Assembly: GCA_046094825.1 (NCBI GenBank)
Contig: JBJTIF010000068.1
Coordinates: forward strand, 1-13,492
Source: JBJTIF01 sp046094825
GTDB lineage: Bacteria > Actinomycetota > UBA4738 > HRBIN12
Direction of reading: 5' to 3'
Length of the DNA stretch: 13,492 nt
The notes under the pieces are model-generated. The model was not told where the DNA came from. It searched no databases and saw only the letters and a program-made list of their open reading frames with translations. This document shows, piece by piece, positions 1-6,713 of this stretch (its first letter is position 1; each line of letters begins with the position of its first letter). The position numbers and the translations under genes are program-made.

Positions 1-1
1 C

Positions 2-307
2 GCGGGTTCGAAGGGGGTGCCGTCGCCGAAGGCCGCGGTGCTCGTCTCCGGGCTCGTGATCCTCGCCGGGGCGCTCATGACGCTCCTCGGGGTCTACGCC
101 GACCTCGGCGCGCTCCTGCTCGTCGCGTTCCTCATCCCGACCGCGTTCCTCATGCACGCGTTCTGGAAGGAGACCGACCAGATGGCGCGGATGAACGAGA
201 CGATCGCGTTCTTCAAGGACCTCGGCCTCGCCGGCGGAGCCCTCGCGCTCTACGTCCTCGCCTCGGCGGAGACCTTCGGCGCGACGCTCACCGGGCCGCT
301 CTTCTAG
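2..307 (+). CDS. DoxX family membrane protein, 5' end missing
   Basis: This is the C-terminal part of a small integral membrane protein of the DoxX/DoxX-like family. The reading frame is open to the left edge of the window. A GTG at 17 could serve as a start, but the residues before it (GSKGVPSPK) match the conserved 'KGVP.P' stretch that lies about 30-40 residues inside complete DoxX proteins, so I read the gene as truncated by the window rather than starting at 17. Three hydrophobic segments are visible, counted from the GTG: about residues 7-24, 30-48 and 70-86. The stretch FLIPTAFLMHAFW followed by an amphipathic part ending FFKDLGLAGGAL is typical of the family. DoxX-like proteins are poorly characterised; some take part in redox or thiol-stress membrane complexes. 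No partner is visible here, so a specific role cannot be given. The next gene starts 50 bp downstream on the same strand. Confidence 0.8.
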   Translation, partial: AGSKGVPSPKAAVLVSGLVILAGALMTLLGVYADLGALLLVAFLIPTAFLMHAFWKETDQMARMNETIAFFKDLGLAGGALALYVLASAETFGATLTGPLF

Positions 308-345
308 GCGTCCATCCGCGCCCGACCGGCCCCGCCGCGTTCGGC

Positions 346-351
346 TACCGT
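346..351 (+). promoter_or_regulatory. Candidate -10 element for a leaderless transcript
   Basis: TACCGT fits the minimal -10 pattern TANNNT and ends 6 bases before the ATG at 358. No Shine-Dalgarno-like purine run lies between it and the ATG; the upstream sequence is CTGGCC. With transcription usually starting 6-7 bases after the -10, the message would begin at or next to the start codon. This is inferred from spacing only. No convincing -35 was seen. Confidence 0.35.
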
Positions 352-357
352 CTGGCC

Positions 358-1428
358 ATGACGGAACGCATCCTCCGCGTCGGCCTCGTCGGCTACGGCC
401 TCGGCGGTCGGGTCTTCCACGCGCCGCTCATCGCGGCCGAGCCGCGGATGGAGCTCACCGCGATCGTGACACGCGACCCCGAGCGGAGCGCGCGGGCGCG
501 CGAGGACTTCCCCGACGCGGCGATCCTCGCGAGCGTCGACGACCTCCTCGCGCGCGCCGGGTCGCTCGATCTCGTCGTGGTCACGACGACGAACCGCGTC
601 CACGTCCCGATCGGCCTCGCGGTCCTCGACGCGGGGCTCGGCCTCGTGATGGACAAGCCGCTCGCGCCGACGTCGATCGACGGCGCGCACCTCCTCGAAC
701 GTGCGCGCGAACGCGGGCTCCCGTTCTCGGTGTTCCAGAACCGCCGGTTCGACGGGGACTTCCGGACGATCGAGCGCCTCCTCGGCGACGGCCGGCTCGG
801 CAGGGTCGTGCGGTTCGAGTCCCGATACGAGCGTTGGCGTCCGACGCCGCGCGAGCACGCCTGGCGCGAGAGCGGGGAGGCCGAGGATGCGGGCGGGCTC
901 CTCTTCGATCTCGGCTCGCACCTCATCGATCAGGCGCTCCACCTGTTCGGTCGTCCGTCGTCCGTCTACGCGGAGATCCACCGTCGACGCACCGGCGTCG
1001 TCGTCGACGACGACACGTTCGTCGCCCTCACGCACCGCGGGGGCGAGGTCTCGCACCTGTGGATGAACGTCCTCGCTGCGATCCCGGGGCCGCGGTTCCG
1101 CGTCCTCGGCACCGCGGCGACGTACGAGAAGGACGGCATGGACGTCCAGGAGGCCGCGCTGAACGCCGGTGGCCGTCCGGGGGACGCCGGCTGGGGCATC
1201 GAGCCCGAGTCGGCGTGGGGCCGGATCTCGGGCGGCGACGGCATCGAAGCCGTCCCGACGGAACCCGGTGCGTACGACGCCTACTACGCGGCGATCGCGG
1301 GGGCGATCATCGACGGGCTGCACCTGCCGGTCGATCCGCTCGACAGCGTCGTCGGCCTCGAGATCATCGAGGCGGCGTTCCGGAGCGCCCGCGAGGGTCG
1401 CGTCGTGCCGTTCCCCGCGGGCTCGTAA
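358..1428 (+). CDS. Gfo/Idh/MocA oxidoreductase, IolW/YdgJ-like (scyllo-inositol dehydrogenase-like)
   Basis: A 356-residue NAD(P)-dependent oxidoreductase. The N-terminal Rossmann fold begins with GLVGYGLGGRVFHAPLI (residues 9-25). The acceptor strand ends TRD (38-40), where Arg rather than an acidic residue suggests a preference for NADP. The usual EKP motif is DKP here (99-101, Lys100 being the expected catalytic lysine). This variant, together with QNRRFDGDF (127-135), the RYERWRP stretch (156-162) and DLGSHLIDQAL (184-194), is typical of the IolW/YdgJ branch, whose characterised members are NADP-dependent scyllo-inositol dehydrogenases. Asp184 and His188 are the likely active-site partners. 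Length is normal for the family. Substrate cannot be fixed from sequence: no inositol catabolic genes are nearby, and another sugar or polyol is possible. The ATG at 358 directly precedes the Rossmann strand. It ends 9 bp from the convergent haloperoxidase gene. Confidence 0.85.
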   Translation: MTERILRVGLVGYGLGGRVFHAPLIAAEPRMELTAIVTRDPERSARAREDFPDAAILASVDDLLARAGSLDLVVVTTTNRVHVPIGLAVLDAGLGLVMDKPLAPTSIDGAHLLERARERGLPFSVFQNRRFDGDFRTIERLLGDGRLGRVVRFESRYERWRPTPREHAWRESGEAEDAGGLLFDLGSHLIDQALHLFGRPSSVYAEIHRRRTGVVVDDDTFVALTHRGGEVSHLWMNVLAAIPGPRFRVLGTAATYEKDGMDVQEAALNAGGRPGDAGWGIEPESAWGRISGGDGIEAVPTEPGAYDAYYAAIAGAIIDGLHLPVDPLDSVVGLEIIEAAFRSAREGRVVPFPAGS

Positions 1429-1436
1429 CCCCCGCG
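1416..1436. terminator. Weak GC hairpin between convergent genes
   Basis: CGCGGG (1416-1421) and CCCGCG (1431-1436) can pair as a 6-bp stem around a 9-base loop containing the TAA stop of the oxidoreductase. It lies where two convergent genes meet, so it could help end transcription from both sides. No T-tract follows on either strand, and hairpins this short are common in GC-rich DNA. Confidence 0.2.
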
Positions 1437-1437
1437 A

Positions 1438-3234
1438 TCAGGCGACGCCGCCGAAGTACCGCAGGGCGAGGTCCCACGCGTCACGCCCGCACGTCTGCCC
1501 GAGCCGACGGCCCGCGTAGTCGTCCCACGGGAAGTGGATGCCGCCGAGGATCCGCGACCGCCCCGCGGCGTCGGCCGCATCGAAGTACGTCGCCCAGCCG
1601 AGCGTGACGGTCTCGGACGGTCCGACGTCCGTGTGGAGGTCGCCGGGCGACACCGTCATCTGCCGGAGCCCGCCCGGGAAGAACGGGTCGCCGGTGAACG
1701 ATGCGAGGACCTCGGCCGCCGCGCGGCTGAACGTGCTGTGCCCCGACACGTACCCCGGGAACGCCGGCGTGACGAAGGTCGGCGCCTGGTACGGGAGCCA
1801 CGCGGTGCCGGGGATCCACATGACGCGACCGGGCACATCGGGATCGTCGCCGCGCGTCCACGAACGGACCTCGACGACACCGTCCGCCCCGAGGCGGACG
1901 AGCCCGTCGGCGAGCGGCAGCCCGAGCGGGTCGTAGTTCGGGAGCGCGGGATCGCTCGACTGGCCGTGGTCGGCCATCCAGCGGATCACCGAGATCGGTC
2001 GCGCGGTCGCGTACGCGCGCTTCACGCCCCACGCGGCGACCGCCGCGTCGTGGAGCGCACCGTTCAGCGCGAGGTAGAGCTTCACGTCCCATTCGAGCCG
2101 ATCGACCACCGCACCGTCGCCCTCGACGCGGAGCTCCGGCAGTTCGTCCGACACCTCGTTCGCGATGACGTTCCAGTGCCCGGGCGGCGTCTCCGACGCA
2201 GGGCCGTCGGCCCAGTACTCCGTGAGCGCGCGGCCGACGTCGCCGCGGAGGAACGACCGCGCCGCGTACGGCTCGCCCGTCGAGGGATCCGTCGCGTGCC
2301 CGTCACCGTCGTCCGTGCCGAGCGGGTTGTCGCCGACCGCACCGGGGTCGGTGCGGACGCGCACGCCATCGGTCGCGTCGAGCGACGCGGAGGCCGCGAT
2401 GACCGCGAGGACGCCGCGCCCGAACTCCGCGCGCGTCGCGGGATCGCCGAGGGTCGGCGCGGGACCGGGGTCGATCGGCAGGAAGTCCACGGCCGGCGGC
2501 AGACCGAAGGCGCGCACCCGCCCCCAGATCGCGCCCTGGAACCGCTGGACGCCGGCGGGTACCGGCAGGCCGTTCTGCGCGACGGCGACGGAGAGCGACA
2601 GCGGCTGCCAGCGATCCGGATCGCGGGCGGACGGTGCCTGCGAGAGCACGAGCGGCGGGTTCGCCTCGCGGCGGTCCGGGTCGGCGTACGTGATCGCCTC
2701 GTTCGCACCGTCCGCGCCGCCCCACGCGATGATCGCCGAGGCGATGCGGTTGCCGAGCGCCGCGGGCGCGTCGCCCTCGGTCGTCGTCACCCCGGGGTCG
2801 AAGCAGAGCGCCCGCATCGTCGCGGTGAGGTCGTCGAACGTCGGCTGCATCCCCGTCTCGAACCCCGCGCGCCACAGCAGCAGGCGGTAGGCGGCGTAGG
2901 AGATCGCTTCCTCGCGCGCGGCCTCGACGTCGACGGCGCTGCGGTCCTCGTCGACGACGACGCCGCGCGCGATCGGGTCGTAGGCCGCCCACGCGTCCCA
3001 CATCGCGACCGAGAGGTGGAAGAGGTTGCGCGCGTGCACGGTCGGCGACGGGATGTCCCGGCGGATGGCGCCGAGCCACGTCTCGTCCCAGACGCGCGCG
3101 ACCGACCGACCGCCGGTGTCCGGGACGCAGCCCTCGAGGCGGGCGCCGGCGTCGCCGCCGCAGGCCGGGAGGACCCCGACGACGAGCGCGGCGACGGCGG
3201 CGCCCGCCCCGCGGCGGAGCGACGCGCGCGTCAC
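1438..3234 (-). CDS. Vanadium-dependent haloperoxidase / PAP2-superfamily lipoprotein
   Basis: A 598-residue protein, similar in length to fungal vanadium chloroperoxidase (609). The vanadate site is complete: Lys405 and Arg412 in KRAYATARP, the SGH motif with His499 in FPGYVSGHSTF, and Arg561 and His567 in RILGGIHF. The K-x6-R and R-x5-H spacings equal those of known vanadium haloperoxidases. Such enzymes oxidise halides with hydrogen peroxide; the same fold also contains acid phosphatases, so activity is inferred. The N-terminus has two Arg, a hydrophobic stretch and GVLPAC, a plausible lipobox with Cys25, so the mature protein should sit outside the cell on the membrane. The GTG start at 3234 forms a GTGA overlap with the stop of the upstream CRTAC1-like gene and places the signal peptide correctly. 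There is no Shine-Dalgarno site before it, so translation is probably coupled. The frame stays open far upstream, but that extension is Arg-rich shadow sequence. Confidence 0.85.
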   Translation of the reverse strand: MTRASLRRGAGAAVAALVVGVLPACGGDAGARLEGCVPDTGGRSVARVWDETWLGAIRRDIPSPTVHARNLFHLSVAMWDAWAAYDPIARGVVVDEDRSAVDVEAAREEAISYAAYRLLLWRAGFETGMQPTFDDLTATMRALCFDPGVTTTEGDAPAALGNRIASAIIAWGGADGANEAITYADPDRREANPPLVLSQAPSARDPDRWQPLSLSVAVAQNGLPVPAGVQRFQGAIWGRVRAFGLPPAVDFLPIDPGPAPTLGDPATRAEFGRGVLAVIAASASLDATDGVRVRTDPGAVGDNPLGTDDGDGHATDPSTGEPYAARSFLRGDVGRALTEYWADGPASETPPGHWNVIANEVSDELPELRVEGDGAVVDRLEWDVKLYLALNGALHDAAVAAWGVKRAYATARPISVIRWMADHGQSSDPALPNYDPLGLPLADGLVRLGADGVVEVRSWTRGDDPDVPGRVMWIPGTAWLPYQAPTFVTPAFPGYVSGHSTFSRAAAEVLASFTGDPFFPGGLRQMTVSPGDLHTDVGPSETVTLGWATYFDAADAAGRSRILGGIHFPWDDYAGRRLGQTCGRDAWDLALRYFGGVA

Positions 3235-4919
3235 GGCCACACCCGGACGACGCGCTGGGCGGCCACCTCGTCGAGGACCTTCCGGCGACCGTCGGGCCAG
3301 ACGACCTCGACACGCACGCTCGCGGCCGCCGCGCCGAACCCGACGAGGCAGCGCGGGTCCTCCGACGACAGGTAGCTGCTCCCCGCCCGGAGCTCGCACG
3401 ACCACCGACGACCGTCCGCGGTCGTCACGGTGACGAGCGTCCCCGGCGTCGCGGGCGAGGGTACGACCGCGATCCACCCGGGGTCGCCGCCGGTCCCGCG
3501 GAGCAGGACGACCCGACCGCCCACGGTCGCGATCGCGACGTCGAGCCGCCCGTCGTTGTCGAAGTCGGCGACCGCGCTGCCGCGCGCGACGAGGGGGCCG
3601 ACGGCGGCGAGCCCGACCGCGGCGCTCGCGTCGCGGATCACGAGCGCGTCGGTCGCCGGGGCCGCGGATCCGAACAGGAGCGGTTCCGCGTCGGCGGCGA
3701 GCGACTCGACGGGCACGTCGCCGTTCGCGAGGAGGAGATCCGGGTCGCCGTCGCGGTCGAAGTCCGCGAGCGCGACGCCGAACCCCGTGGCGTCCAGGAA
3801 GGAGGTCGGGACGTCCTCGGCGGCGGCGCGCGCGAACCGGAGCGTCGGCCCGTCCGCCCGCAGCGCGAGGAGGTGCCCCTGGCTCCGGGCGTTCGTGATG
3901 AGGAGGTCGTCGCGTCCGTCGCGGTCGAGGTCGCCGAGCGCGACGCCCATGCCGGCGTTCGGGTCGGCGACGCCCGCCGGTGCGGCGACCTCGTCGAAGC
4001 GGAACCCGAGCCCCGCCGGGTCGGCGTCGGCCCCGTCCGGCCATCGCACGTTCTCGTAGAGCTCGTCGGGATCGAGGTCGTTCGCGACGACGAGGTCGAG
4101 GTCGCCGTCGCGGTCGACGTCGCCGAACGACGCGCCGAGGCCGTGCTTGAACCCGACGGCCTCGAGACCGGCCTCGACGCCGACCTCGCGGAACGCGACG
4201 CGACCGCCGACGAGCCCGGTGCTCAGGAAGAGCAGGTCGCGGACGCCGGCGTACGTCCTCGGGAACCCCCCGGGCGCGCCCTCGATCGGCGCGTTCAGGT
4301 CCGCGTACCCCGCGAGGAACACGTCCTGCCACCCGTCGCCGTCCACGTCGCCGATCGCGATCCCCGCGTACCACCCGTAGGGCGCGAGGCCCGCCGCCGC
4401 GCCGCCCTCGGTGAACGTGCCGTCGCCGTCGTTCCACAGGAGCGAGGTCGGCCCGGCCGACGTCACGACGAGGTCGGTGTCGCCGTCGCGGTCGAGGTCC
4501 GCCGCGGCGCACCCGGTGCCGCGGACCTCGAGGTCGGCCCCCGAGCCCGCGCTCACGTCGACGAACGTGCCGCGGTCGTTGCGCAGGAGCATCGCGCGCG
4601 GGGCGCCGCCGGCCTCGCGCCAGCGCCCGAGTTCGGCCTCGGACCACGTGTTCACGACGTAGAGGTCGAGCCACCCGTCGCGATCGGCGTCGAGCCAGCA
4701 GAGCCCCGTCCCCATCGTCGCGACGGGATCGGGGGTCACCGCGTCCCGGAACGCACCGGTCCGCACGTCGCCGAGGCCGACGGCGGCGGACACATCGACG
4801 AACCGGAAGGGTGCGGACGAGGACGCGTCGGGCGTCGGCGACGCCGCGCACGCCGAGGCGGTGAGGAGGAGGGCGACGAGGAGGAGCGGCGCGGGGACCC
4901 GCGCCCGGCGGGACGGCAT
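3231..4919 (-). CDS. FG-GAP/VCBS-repeat lipoprotein with ASPIC/UnbV domain (CRTAC1-like)
   Basis: A 562-residue exported protein. The N-terminus has basic residues, a leucine-rich core and TASAC, a plausible lipobox with Cys24. FRFVDVSAAVGL follows, the usual opening of FG-GAP/ASPIC proteins. About seven Asp-rich calcium-binding-type repeats follow, for example DADRDGWLDLYVVN (near residue 75), DVDGDGWQDVFLAGY, DVDRDGDLDLVVAND, DLDRDGRDDLLITNA and DFDNDGRLDVAIAT. These should form a beta-propeller. The last 70 or so residues (SSYLSSEDPRCLVGFG ... VEVVWPDGRRK) match the ASPIC/UnbV domain. Proteins of this CRTAC1 type are extracellular and mostly of unknown function, probably in adhesion or protein binding. 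The stop overlaps the haloperoxidase start by 4 bp, so the two are almost certainly co-expressed. The ATG start has no Shine-Dalgarno site and may be leaderless. Confidence 0.87.
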   Translation of the reverse strand: MPSRRARVPAPLLLVALLLTASACAASPTPDASSSAPFRFVDVSAAVGLGDVRTGAFRDAVTPDPVATMGTGLCWLDADRDGWLDLYVVNTWSEAELGRWREAGGAPRAMLLRNDRGTFVDVSAGSGADLEVRGTGCAAADLDRDGDTDLVVTSAGPTSLLWNDGDGTFTEGGAAAGLAPYGWYAGIAIGDVDGDGWQDVFLAGYADLNAPIEGAPGGFPRTYAGVRDLLFLSTGLVGGRVAFREVGVEAGLEAVGFKHGLGASFGDVDRDGDLDLVVANDLDPDELYENVRWPDGADADPAGLGFRFDEVAAPAGVADPNAGMGVALGDLDRDGRDDLLITNARSQGHLLALRADGPTLRFARAAAEDVPTSFLDATGFGVALADFDRDGDPDLLLANGDVPVESLAADAEPLLFGSAAPATDALVIRDASAAVGLAAVGPLVARGSAVADFDNDGRLDVAIATVGGRVVLLRGTGGDPGWIAVVPSPATPGTLVTVTTADGRRWSCELRAGSSYLSSEDPRCLVGFGAAAASVRVEVVWPDGRRKVLDEVAAQRVVRVWP

Positions 4920-4928
4920 CGTCGGGGG

Positions 4929-4934
4929 ATGCTA
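4929..4934 (-). promoter_or_regulatory. Candidate -10 element for the CRTAC1/haloperoxidase operon
   Basis: On the minus strand TAGCAT fits TANNNT and ends 9 bases before the ATG at 4919. The intervening bases (CCCCCGACG) hold no Shine-Dalgarno site, which fits a leaderless or nearly leaderless message. The element lies in the 77-bp divergent gap shared with the short-chain dehydrogenase gene. Inferred from spacing only. Confidence 0.35.
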
Positions 4935-4984
4935 CCGCCGGTCCCCGGGTGCGATGCTGCGGGCGACCGCCGACCGCGGCGGAT

Positions 4985-4991
4985 GGGAGGG
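4985..4991 (+). promoter_or_regulatory. Ribosome binding site deciding the SDR start
   Basis: GGGAGGG lies 5 bases before the ATG at 4997. It supports that start over a GTG at 4949 in the same frame, whose extra 16 residues (Cys- and Pro-rich) do not resemble the start of a Rossmann fold. Confidence 0.7.
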
Positions 4992-4996
4992 AACCC

Positions 4997-5707
4997 ATGA
5001 CCATGGGACTCGGAGGTCGCGTCGCGCTCATCACGGGGGCGAGCAGGGGGATCGGGGCGGCCGTCGCGCGGTCGCTCCACGCGCAGGGCGTCCGGCTCGG
5101 GCTCGCGTCGCGGAGCGGCGACGACCTCGGCATCCCGGGCGCCGTCGCGATGCCGTGCGACGTCCGCGACGCCGCGCAGGTCGACGCGATCGCGCGCGCG
5201 TCCGCGGATCGGTTCGGCGGCATCGACATCGTCGTCGCGAACGCCGGCGTCGGCGCGTACGGTCTGTTCCTCGACCTCGATCCCGAGCACCTCGAGGAGA
5301 TGATCGACGTGAACGTGAAGGGGACCCTGTACGCGGTGCGCGCCGCGCTCCCCTTCCTCCTCGCGAGCGAGGCCGCCGACATCGTGACGCTCGCCTCCGA
5401 GGCCGGCCGACGCGGCCTCCCGTTCGAGGCGACGTACTGCGCGTCGAAGTTCGCGCAGGTGGGCTTCACGCGCGCGCTCGACCACGAGCTCCGGCCGCAC
5501 GGCGTCCGGTGCACGAACGTGTGCCCCGGCGGCGTCGCGACGGACTTCGCGATGGGCCGCGGTCGCACCCCCGACATGCCGGAGCTCGCGGGCATGATGT
5601 CGGCGGAGGACGTCGCGGAGATGGTGCTCTTCGTCCTCACGCGACCGAGGAACCACCGGATCCTCGAGGTCGCGATGCGACCGGTCACCGAGACCTCGTG
5701 GGGATGA
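4997..5707 (+). CDS. Short-chain dehydrogenase/reductase (SDR)
   Basis: A 236-residue classical SDR. The cofactor motif is TGASRGIG (13-20), with ASR (37-39) after the second strand suggesting NADP. Asn-Ala-Gly is at 82-84, and the catalytic Asn106, Ser134, Tyr147 and Lys151 (YCASK) are all present. The PGGVATDF loop after the active site is usual. The segment between the second and third strands is short (SRSGDDLGIPGAVAMPCDV), so the protein is at the small end of the family. The closest general resemblance is to 3-oxoacyl-ACP-reductase-like SDRs of unknown substrate. Its TGA stop overlaps the ATG of the next gene (ATGA at 5704-5707), so it is probably co-translated with the xylose-dehydrogenase-like enzyme and may act on a related sugar or polyol. 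That last point is inference from position. A clear ribosome binding site precedes the ATG. Confidence 0.85.
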   Translation: MTMGLGGRVALITGASRGIGAAVARSLHAQGVRLGLASRSGDDLGIPGAVAMPCDVRDAAQVDAIARASADRFGGIDIVVANAGVGAYGLFLDLDPEHLEEMIDVNVKGTLYAVRAALPFLLASEAADIVTLASEAGRRGLPFEATYCASKFAQVGFTRALDHELRPHGVRCTNVCPGGVATDFAMGRGRTPDMPELAGMMSAEDVAEMVLFVLTRPRNHRILEVAMRPVTETSWG

Positions 5708-6693
5708 CCGGGCGTCCGCTCCACTGGGGGATCCTCTCGACCGCCGACATCGGCGTGGCGAAGGTGATCCCCGCGATCCAGCGCGCCGCCCGCTGCGAGG
5801 TCGTCGCCATCGCCTCGCGCGACGCGAGCCGCGCCGCGGACGCCGCCGCGCGGCTCGCGATCCCCCGCGCGCACGGCTCGTACGAGGCGCTCCTCGCCGA
5901 CCCCGAGGTGGACGCGATCTACAACCCGCTCCCGAACCACCTCCACGAGGAGTGGACGCTCGCGGCGGCGCGTGCGGGCAAGCACGTGCTGTGCGAGAAG
6001 CCCCTCGCGATGGACGCGGCGGGCGCCGAGCGGATCGTCGCCGGGTGCCGCGAGGCGGGCGTCCTGCTCATGGAGGCCTTCATGTACCGGCTGCACCCGT
6101 CGTGGGTCGCGGTCCGCGAAGCCATCGCCGACGGACGGATCGGCCGGGTGTCGGCGATCCAGGCCTGGTTCTCCTACCGCAACGACGACCCGACGAACAT
6201 CCGGAACATCGCCGCGTACGGGGGTGGCGCGCTCCTCGACATCGGGTGCTACGCGGTGAACCTCTCGCGCCTGCTGTTCGGCGGCGAACCGGAGGTGATC
6301 GGCGCGTCGGTCACCCGTGACCCCGCGATGGGCGTCGATGTCCTCGCATCGGCGATCCTGCGGTTCGCGTCCGGCGTCGCGACCTTCACGGTGTCGACGC
6401 GCGTCGAGACGGACCAGCGCGTCCACGTGTACGGCGACCGCGGTCGCATCGAGGTGCCGATCCCCTTCAACATCCCGCCGGACCGACCGACCGAGCTCCG
6501 CATCGTCGCCGGTGGCGACCCGCCGGTCGCCCCCGCCGTCGAGACGCGCACGTTCCCCCCGTGCGACCAGTACGCGGTGCAGGCCGAGACGTTCGCGCGC
6601 GCGGTGCTCGACGGCGAACCGCTCCCCTTCGCCCCCGAGGACGCGGTCGCGAACCTGCGCGTCCTCGACGCGATCGTCAGCATCGGCGGCTAG
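5704..6693 (+). CDS. Gfo/Idh/MocA oxidoreductase, D-xylose 1-dehydrogenase (NADP)-like
   Basis: A 329-residue oxidoreductase. It opens with WGILSTADIG (8-17), the start typical of the D-xylose dehydrogenase / glucose-fructose oxidoreductase branch. SRD (38-40) after the second strand fits NADP. EKP is at 98-100 with catalytic Lys99. MEAFMYRLHPSW (123-134), YRNDDPTNIRN (158-168) and DIGCYAVN (179-186) all match the xylose-dehydrogenase branch; Asp179 and Tyr183 are the probable catalytic partners. Such enzymes oxidise D-xylose (and often glucose) to the lactone. The location opposite a full xylose isomerase operon, with only 19 bp between the two stops, supports a pentose substrate. No lactonase or sugar-acid dehydratase lies in the window, so a complete oxidative route is not shown. 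The start is the ATG overlapping the SDR stop; the frame is open further upstream but that part is the shadow of the SDR. Other aldoses or a dihydrodiol substrate remain possible. Confidence 0.8.
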   Translation: MTGRPLHWGILSTADIGVAKVIPAIQRAARCEVVAIASRDASRAADAAARLAIPRAHGSYEALLADPEVDAIYNPLPNHLHEEWTLAAARAGKHVLCEKPLAMDAAGAERIVAGCREAGVLLMEAFMYRLHPSWVAVREAIADGRIGRVSAIQAWFSYRNDDPTNIRNIAAYGGGALLDIGCYAVNLSRLLFGGEPEVIGASVTRDPAMGVDVLASAILRFASGVATFTVSTRVETDQRVHVYGDRGRIEVPIPFNIPPDRPTELRIVAGGDPPVAPAVETRTFPPCDQYAVQAETFARAVLDGEPLPFAPEDAVANLRVLDAIVSIGG

Positions 6694-6713
6694 GCCGCGT
6701 CGTGCGTCGGCCT
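6692..6713. terminator. Hairpin joining the two convergent stop codons
   Basis: AGGCCG (6692-6697) and CGGCCT (6708-6713) pair perfectly around a 10-base loop. The stem begins inside the TAG stop of the xylose-dehydrogenase-like gene and ends at the first base of the reverse-strand TGA of xylB. It could act in both directions at this convergent junction. No T-tract follows, so intrinsic termination is uncertain. Confidence 0.35.

Noticed and set aside
304..1323. A long minus-strand open frame opposite the IolW-like gene.
   Set aside because: Its translation is dominated by Arg, Asp and Glu with no recognisable motif, while the plus strand encodes a clear enzyme.
3744..4495. An identical 17-base sequence occurs at 3744, 4101 and 4479, with further near copies, resembling a spaced repeat array.
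   Set aside because: The copies encode the DxDxDGxxD motifs of the FG-GAP repeats, are in frame, and have no constant spacing or unrelated spacers. This is a coding repeat, not CRISPR.
4949..4996. GTG at 4949 as an alternative start for the SDR.
   Set aside because: The added 16 residues are Cys- and Pro-rich and unlike an SDR N-terminus, and a good ribosome binding site stands before the ATG at 4997.
4861..5703. Upstream extension of the xylose-dehydrogenase-like frame, suggesting a 610-residue fusion protein.
   Set aside because: The extension is Arg-rich shadow of the SDR gene in another frame. The family's normal N-terminus begins just after the ATG at 5704, which overlaps the SDR stop.
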